A stretch of DNA of 64,000 nucleotides from Flammula alnicola (lineage: Eukaryota > Basidiomycota > Agaricomycetes > Agaricales > Strophariaceae), in contig JADNRV010000121.1 of the NCBI GenBank assembly GCA_015499995.1, positions 98,840 through 162,839 on the forward strand, written 5' to 3'. Positions within the stretch are counted from its first letter, which is position 1, and the number at the start of each line of letters is the position of its first letter. Shown piece after piece: positions 43,518-56,288 of this stretch. Below the pieces are notes generated by a model. It was not told where the DNA came from, ran no database searches, and worked only from the letters and a program-made list of their open reading frames with translations. The position numbers and the translations under genes were made by a program.

Positions 43518-45684
43518 ATTCAATGTGAGCGGATTGGCTGTGGAGTGAAGAAGATGGGGGTTGGGATGGAAGGATGGAAGGCGAGCTTGGCTGAACTTTA
43601 TAGGTTTTCGATGGCTGCTTATTTTGCTAGATTTACCGAGAGTGGATATATGCAGAGGTCGTCATTGTGCTGGGGCAAGAGTTATTATTAGATGCGCGAC
43701 CGCCTGAAGGTATTCATGCAACTTGGTGATTCTCTCATGTCGAACCGAGCCACAGCAGGAGCACGCGTTAGAGTTGAATAGCACAGCACAGATAACAACG
43801 CTTTTCGGCGTTCAAGAACACGCAGCATGTAAATTATAGCTCTTGACGTTGTACAGCTCAGACGCGGGTTCTGATATCTGCCACCGCTCCCGTGGTTTAT
43901 TGATAAACGTTGCGAGGTTACAAAAATAATCGCGATCGGACATACATAGGGCCTAGATTTAGTCCGACTCATCCACAGTTGACGCCGCTATTGTGCTAGA
44001 GGGGCCTTTGTGAATACCAAAAACAAGAAGCCAAGATAGGCAGAGCCGCAGAGGATACAATAGGTGCCTCTTGATAACGAAAAACACTGCGTCACCGTTG
44101 TGATTCCAGAACTCCAGTATGATGAGCTCATCCTCCACAAGGCCTCATGTTTTCGGAAAAACTGAACAGCCTTGGACATATAAACCAGCAACCTCCCTTC
44201 GCTATGTAGAATCAAGAAGGGAACAAACACATTGGTAAAAACCGGAACGCGCACCGCCTCAAGACTGCGCCGACGAGGAGGCAAGCATGTCAGAAACAGG
44301 ATGTGAACATTTTATATGTCACGTAGATAAGAGTGCAGACGCCATGAAAAGATGAGATCATGCTGTCTGTATAAGATATTTTCATGACGATTGTTGCATG
44401 CATCGAGGGCATGTGACTGTCGGAGCAGATTGAGAATCAGATGCAGAACAATATAGAAGTCGCCCAAAACAAGTAGAGAATAAATGTACATCGCAGAGAG
44501 TAGACTGGTGACCATTGGCATAGCGAGAAAAGAATGCAGATTCACCACAGTAAGCTTCCTGAAAACGGTCATCAGCTCCAAGCGCAGTGCCGTTCTGCCC
44601 CAGTGACGAGGTCAGAGTATTCTCAGTGATACAGGACCTATAATAGATAGCCTTTCGTCTGAGAGGAAACTTTATTCGCAGAACGAGGATTCCAGAACTC
44701 GGTACCGAGCCAGACCGCATGCTGCACCTCGGTGAAGTTTATTTCCCCAAGGCCGGGCTGTTGACTGCAGCGACATCGCGGGACAGTGAATTTGCGTCGA
44801 ATCCAACTTTAAATTCTGCCTTGTCCGGTAGTGACCTGTAGTGACGCTCGCAAGAGCATTCCTTGAGTACACCTGAGTTAGCATCAACGAAAAGGTGACC
44901 AAGATCAATCAAGCACTGGCAACGAATATGTCCTTACCCTAATAAAATCCGCAGGCGAAGCTGTTTGGACGACTCAGCCTAATGAGTATGCAAGTGGAAG
45001 CACACAGCTATGGTGATCGAAGTAGACCTCGCTTGTGATTATGAGCATTGGTGGCAGTGGCAAAGGGCGGCGTCGGGGACGCGGACATTATCCGAATCGC
45101 CCCAACAAGGATATGTTCCCACACCCTATCTAATTTTAGCAACAGCCGGCGTCAACCTCAACCAGACCGTCGCTCTCTCCTCTGCAAACGACAACATAGC
45201 GGACAAAGGGCACGCAACATCCCGTACGGACACCGAAGCAGACCCCTAAGTATATTCTCATGCAAGGAGCCCTGTCGATCCTTTATTCCAACTCTGGTGG
45301 AGACCCTTGGGAAACTACTGATGCTCAAACAATCGTTGAAGGGAAAGGACCAAGGAAGCATTCAAGAGTGAAGTGCGGATAATATTATCGATCTTCCGAG
45401 TCGTGAGTGGGTGACCTATACTATAGGACACCTGGAGCGCTAACTTCTTTACGTACTTTCTTTCTCTTGCGTGGTGCTCTCTTCTCTACCGGCTTCACAG
45501 CCTTCATACATAGGCGAATTCTCCAAGAATCTTCAACCCGACCAGCACGAAACCGTGATAGCTCCTATCGCTATGCCAGCACAAACAAGCCCTGCTCCAC
45601 ATTCCAATCTTGCGTCAATGCATTCTCACCTGCGCTCCGTCTCGGCTCAATGACTTCTTTCAATCGGTTCTGCATCTCGTTCTT
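43518..45684. other. no supportable gene
   Basis: Several short minus-strand frames between 43690 and 44900 include hydrophobic strings (for example around 44312-44581), possibly remnants of a membrane protein, but they do not join by credible splicing. Plus frames at 45010-45370 and 45407-45754 have no recognised content. Confidence 0.4.
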
Positions 45685-46550
45685 AGTATTCTCACCGAAG
45701 GCGAGGTTTACTTTGACAGTATCCCAACAAGTCAAATCAACCTTAACGCGTTGAGGACAGGTATCACAATCATTCCGCAAACGGTCAGTAATTATGATTC
45801 TGTGGTACGCCAGCTAACGAATCTTTCTTTGGCTTTACAGCGTGAACTTTTGGGTGGTAGGTTAAACATCATTTTATTGCTAGCACTGATCAACGGTTCT
45901 GACTATCATTGTGCAGGCACCCTCCGAGAAAACTTTGTGACGAAAACGATGGAGTAGTGTTAATGATGCACTCCAAGCAGCAAGACTGTTCTTTCTACCA
46001 GAAGACGCCGGAGAGGCAAGCCTTTCGTTCGACACTGAGCTCGCCAGCAGAGGAGGCGACCTACCTGTTGGACAACGTCAAATAATCGCTCTTGCTCGAG
46101 CGATGGTACGCGGAAGCAAACTTCTTGTCCTCGACGAAGGTTAGCTCAATCTTCGTAATAACTCATATCTATGTCTCAACTCGCGAAATATACCAGCTAC
46201 GTCTGCAATCGGTAAGCCGACCTTTCTCTATTAGGTTTTGAAGCTGACTCTGGTAAAAAAAATGCGAAGATTACAAAACCGATGCAGTAATACAAAGCAC
46301 TCTGCGAGGTCAACTTGGCAAAGATGTCACCGTCCTCCCTGTTGCCCACCGCTTGCAGACTATCATGGATGCTGATAAAATTGTACGTTTTGTTCTATTC
46401 TTTCAACCGATTTAGCTAAAAAGTGTTCATATAGATGGTTCTCGATAGTGGGCGTATTGTAAGTTCCTCTTCCTTCATCTTCTGAAACATGATCAGGGTG
46501 TGTTGCGGGCTTTGGCAGAAGGAAGCGGAGACAAACAACAAAATTTCCCA
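45685..46550 (+). pseudogene. relic of ABC transporter second nucleotide-binding domain
   Basis: Segments match, in order, the last part of the ABCC-type transporter at 57210-63846: ILTEGEVYFDSIPTSQINLN, GITIIPQTV, LRENF, DALQAARLF, EDAGEASLSFDTELAS, PVGQRQIIALARAMVRGSKL then LLVLDE, DYKTDAVIQ, PVAHRLQTIMDADKI and MVLDSGRI. Intron positions are retained. The Walker A loop and all membrane segments are missing. A deletion and frame loss follow LRENF, one base is lost before DALQ, and the last exon is cut short. It is dead and oriented opposite to the intact relative 11 kb away. Confidence 0.88.
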
Positions 46551-47124
46551 CGCCTTTCGCCGTCTGCAAATGTCGGCGGACGTTCCCTCTACCCCCAACT
46601 CTCCAACTTGCAATATCCTGTCGATGTACTCTTATCCGGCTTCGAGACGTTGTTGGAAGCGGACTGCCAATTCCACAAGAATACCTTGTTAGGAGTTTCT
46701 AGCGGCTGGAAGTACTCCGAGGGCGTCGAAGCTGTCGAAGTTTGAGAGCTCTTAGCATTCTCCATTTCATTCCAGCTTTCTGATCAAGCCAACAAATATC
46801 TGAGCCTTTCCTGTCGGGTATACCGCAGACCTGATTCATCTCTCTCAAATAGCACTCGTTTGTTACTCCGAGTACCACTAATGAACCACGATACCTGAGC
46901 GTCATGCTTTCCTTCTCTGGTTTCGACTCCCCGCGGCTACTGGAGACGCATTGGCGTTCATGCATCATGCTCAAGTCTTTATCAATGCCTTCGAGTTTGA
47001 GGCGGTGTTGTGCTGCGCCGGTCATCTATCCGTGACACGTTTTGAACCGTGTATGTGATTATAAGAGTGCTGTGCTCCTCCATACGAGCTCTGGTATATT
47101 CCTCTTGTCTCAAGCTCGTCTATA
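46551..47124. other. no gene seen
   Basis: Holds the upstream region of the 7TM gene. No repeats noticed. Confidence 0.45.
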
Positions 47125-48248
47125 ATGTCGAAGTCGACATCCAGTGACCAAAATGCCATTCACGACAGCACAAGAATCCTTACATACTCGGCGATTGGCT
47201 GCACGATATCGGTCATCTCGTATATCACTGTTTTCGTGCTCTTCGTCATTTGTATCCGACTCCTCCTTCGAACCTCCGTGAAAACCTCCAAATCCGTGCA
47301 TCGATTTCTTCTGGCATACATGGGTCTTTATGCTTCTCATCAGCAGCCTGTCGATAGTGATGGGTATGCTGGTCAATATCATAGCTCCGGAGGTCACTTT
47401 TCACCCGATTAGCTTCGACTTTCTTGATGATTAGTCATGCAAAATTTGTTTTCCCGTACAGCTCGTACAAGACTGTTGCATGACCCTCGCTATTTGGGGC
47501 GCGGATGGATTCATGGTTCGGTTTTGTTCCTTCTGTGATCGTTATACCTTGCTCAAGGCATCTGCCCTATTAGATCTGGAGATGCACCATTCTTTACCGG
47601 GATGTCTCCCGCATTCATCGAGCATTGTTGATGATTTTCTGTTGCATAATGGCTCTTCTCTCTTTCGGTAAAGGACATTCATTCCTGCTCTTTCACACCT
47701 GCTGATCCATCATTCTATCAGTGGCCGGCTTATTTTATGACGTTCCCTTTACAAGCACAGATATTACACTCGCCCTGTTTTCATCCATCACTCTCACTAT
47801 CAATATCACTATCACCGGTTTGATCATCTTGCGCCTTCTTTACCACCAAAAATACTTTCGAGAAGCATTTGGAACGGGGTCGCCATACATGAGGATCATG
47901 CATATGTGTATTGAATCCGCAGCCTTGGTTGTTATATTTAACTTGGTTCTCCTTATTCTGGTCTTCACTCGAGATCGAAGGAACGTGTCTCTTGTTCTAA
48001 CTCAACTTATGGTTCAAATCTATGTGAGTTACATATGAATTAATTCTTGTTTCATTTTCGTATCTGACAATATATAGGTCATATCTCCATTTCTAATTGT
48101 CTACAAAGTTGCACGAGACAGACTCAATCCTCCTGAACAGAAATCTCTCACTCACGACGTCGATGAAGTCATTGATCGAGACTTGCGCCCTTTACAATTT
48201 AGCAGCCCATCGTCATTGACAAGTTCAGTTGAGACAGTTATGGCTTAA
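47125..48248 (+). CDS. seven-transmembrane Agaricomycete protein, apparent frameshift in first exon
   Basis: Segments 47125-47392, 47462-47515, 47574-47667, 47722-48023 and 48078-48248 follow the order of a large Agaricomycete 7TM family of unknown function: TM1 (ISVISYITVFVLFVICI), TM2 (WVFMLLISSLSIVMGMLVNI), GADGFM-IWRCTILYRDVSR, a run of further segments, and the hallmark end VISPFLIVYKVARDRL. Introns are GT-AG and in phase from the second exon on. Between TM1 (ending FLLAYM) and TM2 the frame changes, consistent with loss of 2 bases near 47324; no intron explains it. It is either a recent pseudogene or an assembly error. Its 3' end is 80 bp from that of the convergent F-box gene. Confidence 0.65.
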
Positions 48249-48328
48249 AACATACCAATAAATTCATCTTTCAAATATATTGGCCCTTCGTAATGAGTAC
48301 ATTGTACGTATATAAACTAATATTTACC

Positions 48329-49756
48329 CTATAAGCCATCATAGTCAGATTCGTCTTCTGACCCGGACACAGCAGGGTAGTAATTTATATGGTGGGTGAG
48401 GGTAAGGGCAACATAGGGAGCATGATTGACCTGCAACAATCTTTCACTAGTTAATTTACTGAACGTTGCTCTGCATAAGTCTTCGAGGTATCGCTTCTCC
48501 ATTTCCTCATCCACTATGTCACTGTCGTCGTACGGCGCTTGGTAGACAATGTGAAGACAAAATTCGAGAAGTTTTCCGGCAGAGAACCGTAACACTTCGT
48601 TGTCAAGCATTTCCCAATTTGCATTGAAGCAGTAATCAGGCATAATGCTTTGCCTGAGATTGCCGAAGTATACAGTTATCCTGAGCTTCCTGTTCTTGGT
48701 TGCTGCCGGTATTGATGTCAAAATTCTGCAAAGGTCCATCAACGGATCTCCTGTTGTTGAAGGATTTTCGAAAAGGATGTCGACCTCTAGAACAATCAAA
48801 GAAGAAAGATTGCTGAGGCTTTTGAGTTCTGAAAGGCAGGTATATGTTGAACGGCGACCTGCTGTCAGGGATTTAGTACTTATAAATATTCCAAATTATA
48901 ACGAACACTTACAGGATATCTGGGAGCTGTTGGCCAGGTATAATTCCTCAAGTGAGCTTTGGGAGATATCGATGATTTCTTGTGCACCTTGCATATTGCG
49001 GTTGAACTCCGTATTTGTTTTAAGGACACGTAGAGCAGATATGTCGATCAGTGGGCTAGTCACATTGGAATTTCCCCTCTTCAATAGTATCTCGAGGGCT
49101 CCGGGCGACTGGGTAAATGAGAAGGATTGGATTTGTGGGCGTGCTTGGCCGAAGGCGTACTTTTCAGAGATGTTGTCATCCAATGGTGTTAGCCCGATGC
49201 GATCCAGAGAAAGGTCTTTCAAGTTCACACAGCGGGCTATTAAGCTGATAGGAACATTGGCCATGTTCTCAATGTGGAGAGAGGTAATGAACGGGGTTAT
49301 CATGAAGGGTTGCAAGGGGCGCCGTTCGAAAGTGCGAATATCAGCGAACTGCACTGGTAGGCCATACGAGAAGCCGGTAATTTCGAGCCTTCGTATGCGG
49401 TTTGCCGATTCACGGATAAGCTCTAGAATGCGTAGGAAGTTAGGATCGCCAGTAATCCATGCATTATCGTATGAACTGATCGTAAGAGAGAAATTTCGAA
49501 TGTAGCTTGCGAGACGTGGTTTGCGCTGCAGAATTTCCAGGAAGTCTTGAATTCTTTTAGCTCTTTGCGGTTTCGGAACTTGGAAATCCGAAGAGATTTT
49601 GATTGTTGAGAACATATGCATCTGGCATCGGTGAGTGAACGAACGGCAGATAAGAGAGCAGGCCTTTAGGGTCGAAAGATGGGACTGTTCAGTAAAGTAG
49701 TCGATTATTTCATCAATGAGCTCCTGTGAGAGGGGAAGAGCTTGGGCGCAACACAT
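48329..49756 (-). CDS. F-box protein, 458 aa
   Basis: Exons 48913-49756 and 48329-48861 join to 1377 nt. Starting at the ATG at 49756, MCCAQALPLSQELIDEIIDY leads straight into an F-box with HLSTLKACSLICRSFTHRCQ, followed by SYIRNFSL and leucine-rich repeat-like segments usual in Agaricomycete F-box proteins. An upstream Met (49831 or earlier) would add an unlikely Cys/Pro-rich leader. The acceptor is a CAGCAG pair, so two forms differing by one residue are possible. Family role: SCF ubiquitin ligase adaptor; target unknown. It lies 197 bp downstream of another F-box gene in the same orientation. Confidence 0.82.
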
Positions 49757-49953
49757 AATGCAGGGATTCAGAATAGAGGGATAACAAGAATGGTTCAGGA
49801 AAGAACATTGAGCTGAGGGTGGGAGCATGTCGACAGCTGTCATGGGAACTTGCCCAGGCCGATAACCTGCTAACGTCGGGCCTACTTCGGAATTCAAAGG
49901 TCGACGACAAAGATTCAAGAATGCAATAATCAAGTAAGTGTATACAATGACGA

Positions 49954-51445
49954 CTAAGTTTCAAGGGAATATGAAGTCACAAAAACCAAATGCGAAAAAA
50001 ATAGTTTACTGGGGAAATCTATAACATTGTCCTGGAAGGATCCTTCGACATTTGTCCGAATTTTCTGCAGCTCTTTATGATCCCTCTCCTTCCAAACATA
50101 TGATCTATCATATTCCACCCTGATATGCACCTCGATCGCTACCTTTTGTAGTCCGGAAAACTTTCCACTAGTCAGCGATAGAGCGTCCGGGGTCGTCCAA
50201 TCATGTTGCCATAGCTCGTCTATCTGGCTAGGATCGATGGGCCATTTCTTGATTTGGACGTCGATATGTATTTCGATGTCTTCTAGAAAAGGCGACGCGG
50301 AGGATTTTAGATTGAAAATGTCGAGAAAGAATTTTAGGGAAGGGATAGGTTTGAGGGAATATTCCGCTACGGTTGTGTGAACCTTCAGCTTGAAGAAGCG
50401 AAGATGAGGGATTGCCGCCAGGTCAATAGGTCCGGGAAATTGCGCTGGGGGACCAACGCAATATGAACCGTTTACGCCACTGTGAAGAGAAAAGTTCAGA
50501 TTTATTGTAACGCAGCGGACGATGGCCCCATAAAAACGCCACTTACATTTCAAGCGATTCGAGGGACTTGGAAGCCAATTTAATGACTTCCCATGCAGAT
50601 TGAATGTCGAGTTTCTGAAGCAGCGAAAGCTGTAGTGTAATGATCGGGGATAGTAGTGTTGCTGGTGATGCAGAGGAAAGGGAAAGCGCATGCATGAAGC
50701 GAGATATGCTTTCGTTGCTTCGTAGTGTGGTGAGTGCGAAGGAAGGGGTTTCGGCTTCGTCCTTTGTTCGATCGGCGTCGGAAAAGGTATTGTTGTCCGC
50801 AAACCACACGCGATCAAGGACTAACTCGCATAGCGATTCGCAACATCGAGTAATCAAATCTATTGGCACGGCAAAAAAGTCAAGATGGAACTTTCGGAGG
50901 GTAGGAGGGCGAAAGTCCCAATGTTGGCCATTGTTGATTCTGCCTGCAGCGCCGTCGCTATGAGAAACGAAGTCATATATAGACTGGCGAAATTCGGGAT
51001 GTAGGTTAGACCAATTAGTAGGCAAGTCGCGGCCAGTTAGTCTAAGGTCATGAACACCATTACGCCATCTATTTCGGGGTCCAGCGACCATATTTCTATG
51101 GAGCATGTCGAAAATGGCAGACAGGCCGCTTTCGGGCTGCCCAACCATTCCATTAAAATCAACGTCGACCTCGAAAACGCGAATGTATGAGACGAGATCG
51201 GGGTTTTCTTCCAAGACGCGTCGCAAGTTTTGAATGAGGGGAACGACTCTCTCGATCGCATTGCCTTTTGCCCAGGTTATGTGAATCGTTGAGAACAAGT
51301 ATGACTGTGAGCGTGTAAGAAGTCGTCGTCCTGCTAATGAACAGGACTGGAGAGCTGTTCGTGAGCCAGGTTGGTCGATGTCGGTTCCTAACTCGTCGAT
51401 ACAGAGTTCGAGGACTTCCTGGGGTAGAAAGATGATGCTGGTCAT
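49954..51445 (-). CDS. F-box protein, 474 aa
   Basis: Exons 50547-51445 and 49954-50479 give 1425 nt. The N terminus, MTSIIFLPQEVLELCIDELG followed by LQSCSLAGRRLLTRSQSYLF, is an F-box with a short insertion. The rest has repeated hydrophobic segments (LRKFHLDFF, CCESLCELVLDRVWF, ASKSLESLEI) of leucine-rich repeat type. It is arranged like the neighbouring F-box gene (F-box in exon 1, one intron late in the repeats), suggesting an old tandem duplication, though sequence similarity beyond the F-box is low. Confidence 0.82.
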
Positions 51446-51846
51446 CGAGGGCGGGGAGGATTATTGTGGAGGAGGAAAGAATTATTACTCAACTCATCCG
51501 ACAAATTGAAATGAATTATACAGCGGCTAGCCTGTTCTGTGGCGCTCCCTAGTCTGGTCTCCGTTCCATTTGGTAATGACATGGACGCGTCCTAGAGCAT
51601 GGCACCCTGTAAATGGCACTGCAAGAGCAGGCAAGCCACACTTGCGGCCCTAGTCTCCTGGTCTCCGGATCCTTCAAGGCATCTGGAACTTCAATGGAAA
51701 ATCGGAAATCGGTGAACTTTGGGATCCCGGGCCCCGGACCTCTAAGTTTGCAATCACGTGCTGAGCTCAGGTCAGGGTCATTCATCTCACGTCCCCAGCA
51801 GCCTCCCACCTTCTCCTTTGTAACAGTCCGTCCACCTACTTTTAAG
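51446..51846. promoter_or_regulatory. shared divergent promoter region of F-box and BTB genes
   Basis: 401 bp between two divergent start codons. An upstream in-frame ATG at 51613 exists for the BTB gene but adds an unconserved leader. Confidence 0.35.
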
Positions 51847-53129
51847 ATGGATGTACAAGATCAAGCACGCAAGCGCCAACGCACGGACTCATTTTGCAAC
51901 ATTGGGGAACCGAATGTACCCGTACATCCTTCTTACGACTCGTCAAATGCTTCTCATCCTGCGCTTTACGATGAAACGTATTATAAGCCAGACGGCGACT
52001 GCGTTATCCTCGTCGAAGGTGTACTTTTCAAGGCACGTTTGAAGAATGCTTCGTTGATGAGCTTTTTCATACTGACATTTGGGGTCTTGTCACCTTTTAT
52101 AGTTGCACCGCTTCTTGTTGGCGCGAGATTCGTCGGCTTTCGCAGACATGTTAAACATTCCAACTGGAGACAAGGAAGACTCCCAGGCAATGACGGAAGA
52201 AAATCCTCTCGTTCTCCAAGATAACATCAAAAACTTTCGCGCCCTCTGCTGGATTCTCTATGCTCTGTAAGACGCACACTCCATTATCCCTCCTCGATTC
52301 GGAAACTCACCCTCCTCTCGGATATAGTCCAAATGATATCCAGAAACAAAACAAGAAGTCCCACGTCGATTTTCCAAGGCTTATATCAGTCTTATCGATT
52401 GCCAACAAATATCACTTCGACTCGCACGAACAGTGGGCTGGACACATGCTTATGAAGCATTGTCCGCGACTCGACCTCGAAAATCGAGAACACTTCCTTT
52501 TCAACTGCCCAATAGCAGATCTTCAAGAATTTATACACGTCTCAGATATCGTCGACATGAAGAAACTTCGAACATTCGGGGAGGGTGTTTGGATACATCG
52601 TTTGAAGGATCAGCCAAATGAATCGACTGCTATTGCTCTTGACTTTGGGCACAAGCTGGGCCTGCGAAAATTCTTAGGACGGGTATACTACTGCGAGCTC
52701 TCCAGGATGGCTGTTCAGAAAGAACGATCAGCCGCTTCGCTCTTCTCCGACAACGATATGTCTACAGCTCAGAACTTGGCCCTCTATCGAGGGTTCTGGT
52801 CACTTTCTCGCTACTGGCCTCAATTCCTAACAAAAGGAATGGAACTCGCTTGTACTAAACCGGACCATGAGTGCTGTAAAGACCTCGGCACGTTCTGGAA
52901 GGATCTCAACAAGCTCTTCACTGAACCTACGCAGTTCGATCCCATTCGAGAGATTACGCTTTATCTTCAGGAGTTGCACGAATGTCCACAGTACGAAGTG
53001 GACCTTGAGGCTCGAAGTTGCTTGGAAGCCCACCTCCTTAAACTCATCAAGATGATTGAAGACTCCTGCGCTGAGCATTTCCTCGGCCCATTGCCACAGC
53101 GAGAAGCCTCGACTGCCAATGACAAGTAA
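51847..53129 (+). CDS. BTB/POZ domain protein, 383 aa
   Basis: Exons 51847-52032, 52103-52266 and 52328-53129 give 1152 nt. The start MDVQDQARKRQRTDSFCNIG carries a basic nuclear-type patch. The BTB core is YYKPDGDCVILVEGVLFKLH, then RDSSAFADMLNIPTG and FRALCWILYAL, the same plan and intron positions as the BTB gene at 2179. The long helical C terminus includes DLGTFWKDLNKLF. The first intron begins with GC (AAG|GCACGT), and the reading frame requires it; at the other BTB gene the same position uses GT. Function is unknown; BTB proteins are interaction modules. Confidence 0.87.
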
Positions 53130-54217
53130 CTCTTTCTACTCTACCCACATACATCTAAAACTAATTTACGCATGACTTTTTTGGCCTTTATGTGGACTTC
53201 AAAGTACATATATGTTATCGGTTTAAAGTTCTTCCAGTACGTCAGTAATTATTCGCCCCGCATTTTCCAGTTCGACATCTCAATAACTGGCGAAGATTTC
53301 AAGAGAGACGGCTGGGCTCTGGAGCGTGTCCGAATCAAGCTACACAAGTATTACTATCCCCCCGTCTCTCTGCTGGCAGAACGTATGTCTCGTGTTCGAG
53401 GAAAATCTCTGGTCGAAGCTCGTGGAGATCGTTGTCTTGCTGGCAGGAATAATTCTCTGCTGCGCAATGGATCCGGAAAGGGTTCTTTGCGCACATCCAG
53501 CGCACTCCCCTTCGTCACGAGCGGACTAAGAAGCACTGGAAGCCACCTACGACCTACGGCCCGACGGGACAATATAGCTGGCCTACTGGCCTATCTCGAG
53601 TGCGATGAGGGCAAAGCTATCCACCTGAGTGCGCACGCGCCTTAACATTCGGACGTCCTCTGACCGATAACGCTGGCTCCTTATGCTTGCCTCCAGAAGA
53701 CTGTCTGGAGCATGTTCCGTCGGTCGGTCGTAGTACAGACGCTACAATCTGGTGTCGAATTCGCCGTGCTCTTGCCTGTCCGTTTTTTTTGTAGTTGTCG
53801 TGTCGGTTTAGAGACCCAATATTGATTTTACATAGCCCAGGATTGTTTGATGTCCCAAAGGTTCGCTCCGAAACCATGGTCTAGCACAATCCTGGAGATA
53901 GTAATAAGTACTCGGTCCGTCCATAAGAATCACTGGCGGGCCAAACCCCTTGACATAAGACGTCAGCGCATCGTGATCGCTGTCAGATGAGTCTTTGGGG
54001 GGTGGGGTACGTTTTTCTAAGATTAAAACACGGGCTCGGCCAGCCTGGGACCCGCATGCCAGCGTGAGCAATGATAGGAACGACTCCGAACGAGGAGAAA
54101 GTGAGGCCCTGGGCCTGAGTGTCTATAACAGAGAATTACCAAAAGAAGGCATCATTTGTTTTGTTTTATGATACAGTTTAGAATTTTTAGGGTTGCTTTC
54201 CGACTCCCAACGTTCAC
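53130..54217. other. no supportable gene
   Basis: A 157-codon plus frame (53172-53645) has no motif and poor composition. Nothing else seen. Confidence 0.45.
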
Positions 54218-56288
54218 ATGGCCAACGTAGTCGCAGCCGCCTCCGCCGCCGCTGGCGGCGCCAGCCGCAGACCACCAGCACTCACTATGCCATTTACTTC
54301 GGACAACCACCACGCCCGTCACCTGTCAACAACGAGCTCTGCGAGCTCGAGCAGCGACGACGAGCCCGAATCATCCGCCCTTTCTGCCCTCGATTCTTCC
54401 GCCGCACTCATCCTCGTCCATGACCAGGACGAGCCTAGCAGTCCTTTTGACTTTACGGACGACGAAGACGACAGAGACGATGACCCGGACCTGGTCAGTC
54501 CCATATTTGAAGTGCGGAAGTCCGCAGTGTTCCCCCCTCTTCCGCCATCGCTAGTCTTCCTCTATCTCCTCACACCGTATCTCAAGCTCGGTGCTCTGGA
54601 CCTACCCAACTCTCAGCTGCCTCTCAAGTACGGCCTGCCTGCACTTTTGCTCTCGGCACTCGCATCGGGGTTCGCGAGACAAATATGGTACATGCTTGCT
54701 CGCTATCTACGGAAAGCAGACATGACGGACATCTTGCTCGATACGTTCGCCAAGGGAAGAGGGAAAGAGCGTCAGCGGGCTGTCATACGGGCCATGGTTA
54801 GGGTTGGAACGGGTGTAATCAGCACCTTGCTTGCCGTGACATATTTACGCCGTGAGTTCTATTTCAAACCCAAACTCCACGTATCGCAGTGTAATGTTCA
54901 TAATACCATATTATTAGACTCAATGTACACACTGCACTCATTATTACCCCAGAAACAACAACCAATTCTGGCATATCTTGCCTCAACTTCCCTCATCGGT
55001 CTCGTCGTAGCCTACCCGTCGTACGCCAGATCGCTCAGTTCGAAGAGGATTGTTTATGCTACCTGGCTTTCCATTGCCACATATACCGCTTGGCTGGGCT
55101 GTACCATCTATGCACATACTCATGGCCTGCTGGAAGTGCAAACAGGTTGGCTGGGTGCAGGATCCATCTGGCAAGGGTTATGTATGTGCTAAGTCCTTCG
55201 TAATTCTGCTTACTCATAATCATTCAATTTAGCCACCACGGCGTTCGCATTCTGCTCTTCCTCTACTCTCCCTCTTTATGCGTCGCTAAAGGGCACCTCA
55301 CCTATCATTTCGACTGGCAAAACACCACGCTCACGCTCGTTCCGGATTATTTCCTTCTTAAGCGTCGTCTCCGCCATTTTGTTCCTCCTCCCGTCCGTCA
55401 TTTTCGCCGCCTTCCCCAATCAACCAGCCGTGGTAAGTATCTCCATCTCTCAATTTCCTTCCTCTTTCTAGTGTTCATTCGATTTAGTCTTCTATTTCTC
55501 TTCTCCGACAGGTCGTACCACCGACTTCTCTTCCGGCCGATAATACTACAGCCACAACCATCATTCCCGTCATACTTGCCTCCTCATCTATATCCTTGAA
55601 TGTAACACACATTCCCGTACTCGGCTCTATTCCGTCACTCGCTCCTCCTCTTCCATCTGAGATCGCCCTCCCTGTTATCCAAATACAAACCGTCCGCCGA
55701 ATTCTGGCTTCCACCACCGTCCTACTCGGCATACCGACTCTTATTGTGACAACACCACCCATCGCCCACCCATCGCTCCGCTCCGTCAAGTTCAACGTCT
55801 CTCGTGTCATCATCATCTTCCTAGTCCTTGTGCTAGCCATGATTCCACCGCGCTCGTTCCCTAGCCCCGGCGAGGGCGGCGAGGGCGGAACACCGGACGA
55901 CTACTACCTCAACTCGTCCGCTATCTTCGCGGTCCTGACAGCGGTCATGGTACTAATGACGTTCGCGAGCACGTATTTCCTCCCGGCCCTCCTGCACATC
56001 CTCACGCATATCTTCAAGCGGCCGCTCGCCATCGTCGTGCCGCCACGGACGCCGCTCCTGCAGACGCCGTCGACTTCTGTGGATTTTGAGAATGCACAGT
56101 CGGGCTCGGGCTCGCGGCAGACGAGTCCGCGCACGGTATACGATGAGCTACTTTTGAGGAAGGAGCGTGCCCTGCAGAAGAAGCAGTTCAAAAAGCGCAT
56201 CGTGTGGGATATCGGCGTGTGGCTGCTCCTAGGCGCGAGTGCGACGGGCGTCGTCATCGTCGCTGGCGGCTTTGCGGGGACATGGTAA
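54218..56288 (+). CDS. polytopic membrane protein of unknown function, 624 aa
   Basis: Exons 54218-54851, 54918-55181, 55233-55432 and 55512-56288 give 1875 nt. The first 95 residues are disordered, Ala- then Ser/Asp-rich (SSASSSSDDEPESS, DDEDDRDDDPD), a likely phosphorylated cytosolic tail. About ten hydrophobic segments follow, including SLVFLYLLTPYLKLGAL, GTGVISTLLAVTYL, ILAYLASTSLIGLVVAYPSY, FLSVVSAILFLLPSVIFAAF, IIIFLVLVLAMIP, AIFAVLTAVMVLMTFASTYF and a C-terminal VWLLLGASATGVVIVAGGFA. Between segments lies a loop with NVT and NTT glycosylation-type sites, suggesting a luminal or external domain. Residues near 590 (LLLRKERALQKKQFKKR) are strongly basic. The layout recalls amino-acid/auxin-permease relatives, but I cannot assign it. 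Confidence 0.75.

Noticed and set aside
44312..44908. Membrane receptor gene on the minus strand
   Set aside because: Hydrophobic segments exist but no set of splice sites joins them, and no family motif was found.
53172..53645. 157-codon frame downstream of the BTB gene
   Set aside because: No recognisable motif, no splice context, composition unlike neighbouring genes.
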